Assembly: GCA_002337545.1 (NCBI GenBank)
Contig: DDGE01000071.1
Location: 18,319 to 41,828, forward strand
DNA length: 23,510 nucleotides
Direction of reading: 5' to 3'
Source of the DNA: Phycisphaerales bacterium UBA1910
Lineage (GTDB): Bacteria; Planctomycetota; Phycisphaerae; Phycisphaerales; UBA1924
Part shown: piece after piece, positions 17,444 through 23,510 of the stretch
Layout: every line of letters begins with the position of its first letter
Position numbering within the stretch: the stretch's first letter is position 1
Made by a program: the position numbers and the translations under genes
Notes under the pieces: model-generated
Seen by the model: only the letters and a program-made list of their open reading frames with translations
The model's database searches: none
Told to the model about the DNA's origin: nothing

Positions 17444-19030
17444 TTATTCGTCTGCGTCATCGCGAGTCCATTTGCCATCGATATACCGGAGCATCTCGTC
17501 TGTAGGGTTTCTGTCACGCAACTCAGGTGGCAGTTGATCATCTGAGACACGGTCATAGCATCGCAATGCGCAGAAGCGATGGATCGAAGTTGGGAGCCCA
17601 ACGGCAGTGAACCCGGGGTGGCCAGTTGCAGGGAATGGTCCTCCGTGGACCGTTGCGGGGCTCACATGCACACCGGTTGGGACCGCGTTGTGAATCAGTC
17701 TCCCAACACGCAATCGGAGTGGTCGGGTCAGCGCTTTCAGCACCGGCGCATCGCAATCCGAGTGGTGTATTGTTCCAGTCAGATTGCCATTGATCTTCTC
17801 TGCGATCAGAGCGAACTGGTCGTTGTCATCGCACAGGATGATGAGGGCCGCTACCCCAAACATTTCTTCTTGCAGCTCTTGATGATGCTCAAGGAAATGA
17901 GAGGCGTTCGTGCAAAGCAGTGTGTGCTCGTAACGAGCGGCGTCATCATCGATCTTCCTTCCACCGATGAGGCATTCTGCCCCGCAGTTCATGTTGTGCT
18001 GAACGGCTTTGTCCAACCCGTCACGCCCGTCATGGCTCAGCATGACCTGCGGGGATGCTTGTTTCAATCGGGAACTCAGTTGATCGATAAACTGATCTGC
18101 ATACTCACTCGATCGCAGGGCTATCAAACCGGGGGAAGTACACTGTTGCCCGCTCGCTTGAAGCATCGATTCAGCAATCTGATCGGCGATGGCTTCACCA
18201 CGGTCTCGCACAGCGTGCTCGAGCACAAACACCGGGTTGATCGAGGAAAGTTCGAGATAAATGGGTGTTCCCGTTTCGTCTGCGGCCTTCTTCATCGCCA
18301 GTCCGGCACCGCGTGAACCAGTGAATCCTACAGCGCTGACATTTGGGTTGCGGATCAGGGCCAGCCCATCATCTGGAGAACAATGATAGAAAAACTGGAC
18401 CGTACCCTTGGGAAGATCAGTCGCAACGACCGCGTCGTGAGCACACTGGGCCAGCATGCGTGAAGTTCCCGGGTGTAGTGGATGGGATTTCGCGATGACT
18501 GGATTCCGAGCCGCGATCGCAGCGGCAAAGTCACCGCCCGCTGCACCGTTATATGCAAGGGGGAAGTTGTTGGGGCCGATCACCAAGACACCTGCGCCGA
18601 GTGGTTCAAACATCGAGCGCAAGTTATTCTGAGTGTCAACTCGAGGGCGCATCCAATCGCGTGATCGGACGCATGCGGCGGCTTGACGCAACTGGTCAAT
18701 AGTCCGATTCATCTCTGTCTCAACCAATCGGGGAGAACGCGGAAGCCCGGTCTCCGTATGCGCTATGCTCGCGATATCAGACCTTCGTTCGTCGATGAAG
18801 CCCGCGTGGGTGTCTAAGAAAAGGGCAATACGATCGGGGGCAGTGGCGTTGAGAACTTCGGCGACCTGGGCCGCGTGCTGAGCAATGCGATGAAGAGTCT
18901 CAGAGCCGCTAACAGGGTATTCGTCCCCGATTTCATGCCCAGTCGATGGGTTTATCGGCTTGACTGTATCAGTAGGATGCGGGTCTTCAATCCAGGCTCC
19001 GCCTACAAGGATTGGGTGTGCTTCTCTCAT
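17444..19030 (-). CDS. Aldehyde dehydrogenase, ketoglutarate-semialdehyde dehydrogenase type
   Basis: A 528-residue NAD(P)-dependent enzyme that oxidises an aldehyde to its acid. Catalytic Cys297 lies in SGQQCTSPG and general base Glu260 in YLELSSINPVFVL. The oxyanion Asn is in GPNNFPLAY (152-160) and cofactor-binding K181 in VIAKSHPLHPG. FTGSRGAG (237-243) completes the Rossmann fold. The ELSSINPVF segment, K-S-H-P and the length above 500 resemble bacterial alpha-ketoglutaric semialdehyde dehydrogenases of sugar and hydroxyproline breakdown rather than general ALDHs. No pathway partner lies nearby, so the in vivo substrate is open. The ATG at 19030 has no ribosome site but sits 6 nt after a TATAAT, suggesting a leaderless mRNA. 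It stands alone between convergent and divergent neighbours. Confidence 0.92.
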   Translation of the reverse strand: MREAHPILVGGAWIEDPHPTDTVKPINPSTGHEIGDEYPVSGSETLHRIAQHAAQVAEVLNATAPDRIALFLDTHAGFIDERRSDIASIAHTETGLPRSPRLVETEMNRTIDQLRQAAACVRSRDWMRPRVDTQNNLRSMFEPLGAGVLVIGPNNFPLAYNGAAGGDFAAAIAARNPVIAKSHPLHPGTSRMLAQCAHDAVVATDLPKGTVQFFYHCSPDDGLALIRNPNVSAVGFTGSRGAGLAMKKAADETGTPIYLELSSINPVFVLEHAVRDRGEAIADQIAESMLQASGQQCTSPGLIALRSSEYADQFIDQLSSRLKQASPQVMLSHDGRDGLDKAVQHNMNCGAECLIGGRKIDDDAARYEHTLLCTNASHFLEHHQELQEEMFGVAALIILCDDNDQFALIAEKINGNLTGTIHHSDCDAPVLKALTRPLRLRVGRLIHNAVPTGVHVSPATVHGGPFPATGHPGFTAVGLPTSIHRFCALRCYDRVSDDQLPPELRDRNPTDEMLRYIDGKWTRDDADE

Positions 19031-19036
19031 ACCACA

Positions 19037-19066
19037 ATTATAGAGGAGTAGGATGAAAACTGTTTA
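19037..19066 (-). promoter_or_regulatory. Predicted sigma-70-type promoter giving a leaderless mRNA
   Basis: On the minus strand TAAACA (19066-19061), an 18-bp spacer and a perfect TATAAT (19042-19037) precede the aldehyde dehydrogenase gene. Six bases later comes the A of the ATG, where transcription would start. Confidence 0.55.
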
Positions 19067-19183
19067 ATCGGACCAAAGGTGGGGTCGTGAGGATCGGGTT
19101 ACGGGAAGTCTCCTGGATTGCCTCGCTTCACACTCGCAGAGAATGGACTATCAGGTGCACGCTCTACCCCGGAGGACCCCGCG

Positions 19184-20182
19184 ATGCCCCGACAGACTCC
19201 ATCGATCAACTCGTTTCTCGTAGCTCTATCTCTCAGTGCGGGCTTTGCATCTTCGCTCGCTCTCGCAGCAGGTGAAGCGGTTGAAGAAGCCAACCCCGTC
19301 GCGAACGCGGTCGCCGAGAGTGAACGGGTTGCTGAATCCACTCCAAGTGATACCGAGCGTCAGAACGCAGACTTCGTTGCTGTTCGTGTGAGTCTTCCAG
19401 ATGGCCGCTCGTTCACTCGTCTCGAACCAAAGCGATCGATGAGTGCTCGATATACGCAAAGGAACGGCGAGTCGATCGGCAGATCTCGGCAAACCTCGAG
19501 TGGCGCTCGCGTTAGTATCCCTTCCCGGAGTGTGAGCGGCGGTAGCAACTCATCCTCCGTAAAGGTAGGGGGTAGCAGTGGCGGCGGCGGCGGCTCTTCT
19601 TCGAGTTCTCGTGGTGGAGGCGGTGGCGGAAGTGCAGCCACTGAAATGGCCAAGGAAGTTGCTTCGGAGGCAGGGCTTGAGGCAAGTGCGCCGAAGCAAA
19701 CCGGTGGGGTATTCTCCTTCGGAAACTCCGCGGGCGAAAGCAACGAGCAGGGTTCAAACGATCATGGATCGAGCGAATCGGGTGATCGCCAGTATCAGTC
19801 ATCCATTCCATCAGTCGGCGCACCGCGATTCGATCGTGAGGGGAATGCGACCGGTGGTCAGCGGGTGGAGTTTCATGATGCGGGCATGAGTGCCGCGGTG
19901 ATCGGCAACCGGGTGTATTTCAACAATGTTGAACTCGTTGTGGCTGATCAGGCTTTTGAGGTCATCACCGGCACTCAGCTCGGTCAAGATTCCGCGATTA
20001 TGGAATCGGGACGGCTCGGCAGCGCTGGTTCGGATCCCCTGAGCTCGTTCAACTCTCGCAACAGTTCGATCAAGATTGAGCTCGAATCAGACACCGTCGT
20101 CACGCTGATGATGTACACCGAGTCCCCGAGTTCGCTCAATCCCGAGCGTGAGATGCGTTCGTGGACAGTCCGGATCCGATGA
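19184..20182 (+). CDS. Secreted Ser/Gly-rich protein of unknown function
   Basis: A 332-residue protein from the ATG at 19184, which has an excellent GGAGG site 8 bases before it. A TTG at 19118 is also open in frame but lacks a ribosome site and would bury the signal peptide. The N-terminus (MPRQTPSINSFLVALSLSAGFASSLALAAG) is a signal peptide. Residues 118-150 are almost only Ser, Gly and Arg, a flexible linker. A short conserved-looking segment comes before it (ADFVAVRVSLPDGRSFTRLEPKR, about 62-84). A folded C-terminal part (about 238-332) has alternating strands, for example RVYFNNVELVVADQAFEVITG. It has no GCP tail, no PEP-CTERM tail and no transmembrane anchor. I do not recognise the family. 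It lies 40 bp before the phosphopantetheinyl-transferase-like gene. Confidence 0.82.
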   Translation: MPRQTPSINSFLVALSLSAGFASSLALAAGEAVEEANPVANAVAESERVAESTPSDTERQNADFVAVRVSLPDGRSFTRLEPKRSMSARYTQRNGESIGRSRQTSSGARVSIPSRSVSGGSNSSSVKVGGSSGGGGGSSSSSRGGGGGGSAATEMAKEVASEAGLEASAPKQTGGVFSFGNSAGESNEQGSNDHGSSESGDRQYQSSIPSVGAPRFDREGNATGGQRVEFHDAGMSAAVIGNRVYFNNVELVVADQAFEVITGTQLGQDSAIMESGRLGSAGSDPLSSFNSRNSSIKIELESDTVVTLMMYTESPSSLNPEREMRSWTVRIR

Positions 20183-20195
20183 AAGATCGTATTTG

Positions 20196-20225
20196 GAGGA
20201 GTAATCGTCCGATGTAGCTCTCATG
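20196..20225 (+). promoter_or_regulatory. Ribosome site aimed at an ATG-TAG start-stop element before the next gene
   Basis: GGAGGAG (20196-20202) is ideally spaced for the ATG at 20212, but that codon is followed at once by TAG (20215-20217). The start codon of the next gene (20223) is 5 bases after that stop and 20 bases from the ribosome site. An in-frame TAA at 20202 excludes an earlier start. Confidence 0.45.
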
Positions 20226-20939
20226 CGGCTGATCGAACGACTTATTGATTCACTTACACCCGCGCTGCACGAAGCGCGGGTGTATGTCATTCAGGAGGAT
20301 GGCCCGCTTGCGGATGCGGTCCGGCAGGCCGCGCTGCCGGCGGACCTCAGGGGTATTGCGGAGTTTCGAGATGTTCGAGATCGAGAACTGGCACGGCTGA
20401 GCCGTGGATTGTTCCGTATCGGGGCGGCAGCGCTGCAGTCGTGCGACCCGGTCGAAGCCCGCATAACGCGGGATAGCACTGGTCGTCCTGGCTTGGCGGG
20501 GTGCTCCAGGACTCTCATGGATCTCAATGTCTCAAAGAGGAGCGGGTGCGTCGCGATTGTGCTCTCGCGTGGGGGGGCGTGTGGGATCGATATCGAGACT
20601 CTGGAATACGGAGATTCCGCCACCTCAGTGCTCAAAGCGCTGCGTACGCGGGGTGTGATTGAGGCATCCGAGCAATCTTACGAGCATGCCCTGATTCGGT
20701 GGTGCGGGTATGAGGCATGTTTGAAGGCCGATGGTCGCGGGCTACAGGACGGCATTGATTGCGTGTCTCCCCATTCTGCTGATCTGAGTGGCGCACCGAT
20801 AATCTGGGGCTGTGGTGGAAAAAGATGGGGATTGCAAACGATCCCGGTGCCGGTCGGCTTCGTAGGAGTAGTTGCTTGCGCTGAGGGTCTGCGCGTTCAA
20901 TATGTGCCGACCGAGGGGGCAGGCATGTGCTGCGGGTAG
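20223..20939 (+). CDS. 4'-phosphopantetheinyl-transferase-like protein
   Basis: A 238-residue protein resembling the Sfp/AcpS-like superfamily, which attaches phosphopantetheine to acyl- or peptidyl-carrier proteins using CoA and Mg2+. The evidence is GIDIE (121-125, with D123 and E125 as metal ligands) after a hydrophobic strand, and the helix RWCGYEACLKADGRGL (159-174), matching the W-x-x-x-E-A-x-x-K-x-x-G-x-G-L signature. The MDLNVSKRSG segment (99-108) stands where the family usually has N-x-S-H-S, so the His is missing. The size fits Sfp-type enzymes. No carrier protein or synthase gene is adjacent, so the partner is unknown. The start is unusual (see the ATG-TAG element just upstream). 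Assignment is from motifs only. Confidence 0.72.
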   Translation: MRLIERLIDSLTPALHEARVYVIQEDGPLADAVRQAALPADLRGIAEFRDVRDRELARLSRGLFRIGAAALQSCDPVEARITRDSTGRPGLAGCSRTLMDLNVSKRSGCVAIVLSRGGACGIDIETLEYGDSATSVLKALRTRGVIEASEQSYEHALIRWCGYEACLKADGRGLQDGIDCVSPHSADLSGAPIIWGCGGKRWGLQTIPVPVGFVGVVACAEGLRVQYVPTEGAGMCCG

Positions 20940-20940
20940 T

Positions 20941-21025
20941 GCGCAGAGTCTGCGCTTCGACAGAATCTGAGCAACCCTAGAGTGATCGGCATTGCTCCCC
21001 AAAGAGGGGAGCCAGAACTGCCGAT
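20941..21025 (+). promoter_or_regulatory. Palindrome plus nested stem-loop before the exosortase operon
   Basis: The 178-bp gap 20940-21117 contains a 15-bp odd palindrome GCGCAGA-G-TCTGCGC (20941-20955), then a nested structure. The outer stem is ATCGGCA (20985-20991) with TGCCGAT (21019-21025). The inner stem is GCTCCCC (20994-21000) with GGGGAGC (21006-21012), with a 5-base loop. All stems pair perfectly. There is no T-run, so it is not a standard terminator. It may be a structured leader or attenuator of the downstream operon, or protein-binding sites. Confidence 0.5.
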
Positions 21026-21117
21026 AGAACACGGGTATCGCGAAGATGGCCTGCTCGTCTCGCGTGTAGATCGTGTGTGAGCCTGTGTTTCAGAGAGGGA
21101 GCAGAACGAGTCGGCGG

Positions 21118-22050
21118 ATGACCTTGACACAACCCCAATCCAGCCCGAAGAGTGTGCTTGAGTCGATCCGATCGATGCTGGTTTTGTACGGATCTGTGCG
21201 ATCGACGCCTCTGGCAAGACGAGCGGGGCGTAGCTTGCTCGATCTTCCGCTTGTTCGCGGAACAATCTTGTCGCACCACCTCGAGAATGCGCAGTTCTGT
21301 GCTCAGCGATTTGGGCTTGATTCATTACAGATGCGCGTCATCGTTGATACAGAGAGCACCGCTCCGATTGATCCGCCTGTGAGTGAGTCTGGCAAGGTCC
21401 AGTGCCAAATTGAGCAAGATGCTTCACCCATCCGTGGGGTGGCGGGGGTGCTCAGCGACGCGACTCAGGGAATGGACCCAGACGATTACATCATCGTGAG
21501 TTCAGGGGCGCAAGTCTACCTCGAACGATTGGACGATCTCGTCCATGCCATGGCGAAGAAGCGAGCTGATGTGACCTTGGTTTCCTCGCGTGACGACTCT
21601 CCGGTTGGTGTCTGGCTCATCCGTGTGGGCGTGCTTCGTTCAATCAAACCAGTTGGTTATGTAGACATGAAAGAACAGGCGCTTGAATCGTGGAAGCACG
21701 ATCATCTGGTGCGTGTTGTAGAGCGACCTCGGGCATATGTGCACCCGGCTCGCTCGATCAGTGAATATCTGGACGCCCTTCGGGCAAATGCCCAGGGATA
21801 CGGCGCTGGTACCACGATCGACGAAGACCCATTCCGTGAGGATTGGGAGAGTTCATTCAGTGTTGCAGAGCCTGGTGCAGTGGTTGGCGATGGCGCGATT
21901 CTGCATGACGCGGTTGCGCTGAACGGGTCAGAAATTGGGCGGGGTGCCGTGGTCGTCCGATCCGTGATTTGCCCTGGCGCTAAGGTCATGCCGGGTGCCC
22001 GGGTGACGGATCAGGTTGTGACCGGTACCGTCAAGAAGGGGCGTGCGTGA
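21118..22050 (+). CDS. Nucleotidyltransferase-like protein with left-handed beta-helix tail
   Basis: A 310-residue protein resembling sugar-nucleotide pyrophosphorylases. The N-terminal segment LYGSVRSTPLARRAGRSLLDLPL (24-46) lines up with the family's GGxGTRLxPL...KPLLPV signature but lacks its double glycine and the usual substrate residues. DDYIIVSSG (122-130) matches the strand of the DxLVLxGD motif without the final Asp. The C-terminus (about 250-300) has hexapeptide-like turns (GAVVGDGAIL, GSEIGRGAVV, CPGAKVMPGARV), a left-handed beta-helix. The start is uncertain: I chose the ATG at 21118, but a GTG at 21073 is in frame and the ribosome site is weak for either. The stop overlaps the exosortase ATG by one base (TGATG), so translation is coupled. 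Probably a degenerate, possibly structural or regulatory, partner in polysaccharide or envelope assembly. Confidence 0.72.
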   Translation: MTLTQPQSSPKSVLESIRSMLVLYGSVRSTPLARRAGRSLLDLPLVRGTILSHHLENAQFCAQRFGLDSLQMRVIVDTESTAPIDPPVSESGKVQCQIEQDASPIRGVAGVLSDATQGMDPDDYIIVSSGAQVYLERLDDLVHAMAKKRADVTLVSSRDDSPVGVWLIRVGVLRSIKPVGYVDMKEQALESWKHDHLVRVVERPRAYVHPARSISEYLDALRANAQGYGAGTTIDEDPFREDWESSFSVAEPGAVVGDGAILHDAVALNGSEIGRGAVVVRSVICPGAKVMPGARVTDQVVTGTVKKGRA

Positions 22051-22940
22051 TGAGACTTGTTGAAGCCCGCTATGGGTGGAGCAGTAAACATCTCGTGCTT
22101 GTGCTCGTTCTGCTTGCTGCTGCAGTGTTCGCTGGGATCGATCAGTGGCGTGATATCTTTATGATCGCGAGTCGCGATGAGGAAGCGAGTCATATCTATC
22201 TCGTGATCCCCATTGCGATTTGGCTTGTCTGGATCCGGCGGGTTCGATTCCGTCGTTGTCCCCCCCGCCCAAGTTGGGTTGGCGTCATCCTGATCCTTGC
22301 TGGATTCATACTGATGCAGTTTGGCCTACGCAATGCTTTCCAAGCGGGTTTGCACGGTGGGGCGGTGCTCATGGCCATTGGTGCGATCACCGCAGTAGTC
22401 GGGACGCAGGTCATGGCGAACTTTTTCCCTGCGGTCGCGATTTTGGCCTTGCTCGTTCCGATCCCAGGCAATCTTCGTCTCGCCATCGCTGGGCCATTGC
22501 AGAACGCGACCGCCCGTGTTACCACGAGCACGCTCGAAATGATGGGCTTTTATGTAGAGCGATCCGGGAATCTCGTCAACATCAACGACATGCCAGTGGC
22601 GGTGGCCGAGGCGTGTAATGGGATGCGTATGGTGTTCGCGTTGCTGCTCGTCGCGTACGCGTTTGCATTTACTGTCCCTCTACGAAACTCGGTGCGTGTC
22701 CTGGTGCTCTTGCTGAGTCCAGTGGCGGCAATTATTTGCAATGTGTTTCGACTCGCGCCCACCGTCATCATGTATGGGAATCAGGAACGGCTTCCAGAAG
22801 GCTGGCCTGATGCTTTTCATGACATCGCGGGGTGGATGATGCTGCCCATCGCGTTCCTCATGCTTCTCGGCATTACGCGGGCATTGCGCTGGGCGATGAT
22901 ACCGACATATCGGTTTACTCTCGCGACACAATCAACTTGA
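22050..22940 (+). CDS. Exosortase (EpsH family membrane transpeptidase)
   Basis: A 296-residue polytopic membrane protein with about eight hydrophobic segments. The exosortase/archaeosortase triad is complete: Cys189 in VAEACNGMR, Arg234 in CNVFRLAPT and His257 in DAFHDIAGW. Such enzymes cut a C-terminal sorting signal (PEP-CTERM and relatives) from secreted proteins at the outer face of the inner membrane and pass them to an envelope acceptor. AAGGGG precedes the start. A GTG directly before the ATG (22047) is an equal alternative. The neighbours on each side, a nucleotidyltransferase-like protein overlapping by one base and an EpsI-type protein 7 bp downstream, form a compact operon typical of exosortase loci. 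No protein with a recognisable exosortase signal is encoded in this window. Confidence 0.93.
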   Translation: MRLVEARYGWSSKHLVLVLVLLAAAVFAGIDQWRDIFMIASRDEEASHIYLVIPIAIWLVWIRRVRFRRCPPRPSWVGVILILAGFILMQFGLRNAFQAGLHGGAVLMAIGAITAVVGTQVMANFFPAVAILALLVPIPGNLRLAIAGPLQNATARVTTSTLEMMGFYVERSGNLVNINDMPVAVAEACNGMRMVFALLLVAYAFAFTVPLRNSVRVLVLLLSPVAAIICNVFRLAPTVIMYGNQERLPEGWPDAFHDIAGWMMLPIAFLMLLGITRALRWAMIPTYRFTLATQST

Positions 22941-22947
22941 GGTCCCT

Positions 22948-23510
22948 GTGTTAAACAAGCTCGCCATCCCGTTTGCGCTCATATCACTCGTGGTCATCGG
23001 TGCGTTCCGATCGACTCCTGGGGAGTCGGAGGAGGCATTGAGTTATCACGAAGAAGTGCGTGAACTCGTGGAGTCGATTCCTATTGACTTTGGTGATTGG
23101 GTCGGCGAGCGTGTTGAGCTTCCTGCATCTGCGACAAGCCTGCTGAATCCGAATGCACTTCTCGCCCGACGATATGTGCAAAGCGATCGATCGGTCAGCG
23201 TGACCCTGATGGTGGTGCAATGCCGCGACGCACGGGATATGGCAGGGCATTTTCCGCCAAGGTGTTACCCAGCGAATGGTTGGTTGACTCGTGATGGGGA
23301 GATGCCCGGCTCTATTCAGGTCGATGGGAACGAGCTCGCTGTGTATCAGTTTCACCGTATTGCGGGGCGCAACGAGCGAGATATCACCGTTTACAACCTG
23401 TTTGCCTTGCCCACCGGCGTCACGAGCGTGTCGATGAAAGATGTTTATCGAATCAGCGCTGATTATCAGTATCGTTATTATGGTGCGGCACAGATCCAGA
23501 TTGTGATCGA
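22948..23510 (+). CDS. EpsI-like (DUF3485) exosortase-associated protein, C-terminus cut by window edge
   Basis: The frame is open from a GTG at 22948 to the right edge, 187 visible codons. GAGG, which overlaps the exosortase stop, sits 5 bases before the GTG, and no ATG would give a complete N-terminus. Residues 5-21 form a membrane anchor or signal segment (LAIPFALISLVVIGAFR), placing the rest outside the membrane. The following IPIDFGDWVGERVELP and the later HFPPRCYPANGW block match the EpsI family, which has a conserved H-x-P-x-x-C-Y-P-x-x-G-W. EpsI proteins accompany exosortases, often in exopolysaccharide gene clusters, and are thought to help the sorting or export step. The missing C-terminus probably adds only 30-50 residues. 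Confidence 0.88.
   Translation, partial: MLNKLAIPFALISLVVIGAFRSTPGESEEALSYHEEVRELVESIPIDFGDWVGERVELPASATSLLNPNALLARRYVQSDRSVSVTLMVVQCRDARDMAGHFPPRCYPANGWLTRDGEMPGSIQVDGNELAVYQFHRIAGRNERDITVYNLFALPTGVTSVSMKDVYRISADYQYRYYGAAQIQIVI

Noticed and set aside
17290..17505. Short Cys-rich plus-strand frame after glutamine synthetase
   Set aside because: It begins after the terminator, overlaps the end of the aldehyde dehydrogenase gene and has no ribosome site or family signature.
19118..19183. TTG-initiated N-terminal extension of the Ser/Gly-rich protein
   Set aside because: It has no ribosome site and would bury the signal peptide; the ATG at 19184 follows a strong GGAGG.
20897..21325. Minus-strand 142-codon frame across the gap before the exosortase operon
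   Set aside because: It covers the ends of two real genes on the other strand, is compositionally unlike a protein, and is explained by GC-rich shadow coding.

Overview
The window looks like chromosomal DNA from a planctomycete of the class Phycisphaerae. Four things point there. Several secreted proteins end in a cysteine-bracketed, dockerin-like module that finishes in Gly-Cys-Pro. There is a pseudopilin with an exact H-X9-DG motif. A planctomycete-type ECF sigma factor is divergently paired with a Ser/Thr kinase. There is also a type III glutamine synthetase. No tRNA, rRNA, CRISPR array, transposase or integrase was seen.

Left part (1-10173) is a sigma-54 module. On the minus strand, reading from 8489 down to 3238, lie a pseudopilin, a membrane histidine kinase, an NtrC-type sigma-54 response regulator (TTG start) and a secreted protein whose ATG overlaps the regulator stop. 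Next on the same strand come a secreted beta-helix protein (3034-1265) and a secreted propeller-like protein that runs off the left edge (1208-1). Divergently, on the plus strand, is a secreted seven-bladed VCBS/FG-GAP protein (8820-10094) followed by a strong terminator. The beta-helix gene and the VCBS gene each have a -24/-12 (sigma-54) promoter. Roughly 115-155 bp upstream of each predicted start of transcription there is a TGGCCA-N6-TGGCCA site. The simplest reading is a self-contained circuit in which the kinase/regulator pair switches on a set of surface or extracellular proteins sharing the same tail. This is the most interesting feature of the window.

Middle part (10323-19030) is more ordinary. 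It holds the ECF sigma factor and the divergent membrane Ser/Thr kinase, a Fur-family repressor followed by a PLP-dependent trans-sulfuration enzyme (minus strand), glutamine synthetase III (plus strand, strong terminator) and an aldehyde dehydrogenase of the ketoglutarate-semialdehyde type (minus strand, probably leaderless).

Right part (19184-23510, plus strand) has a secreted Ser/Gly-rich protein, a 4'-phosphopantetheinyl-transferase-like protein, and then a tightly packed exosortase operon. That operon comprises a degenerate nucleotidyltransferase with a left-handed beta-helix tail, an exosortase with an intact Cys/Arg/His triad, and an EpsI/DUF3485 protein cut by the right edge. A nested palindromic structure lies just before this operon. 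No PEP-CTERM-type substrate of the exosortase is encoded in the window.
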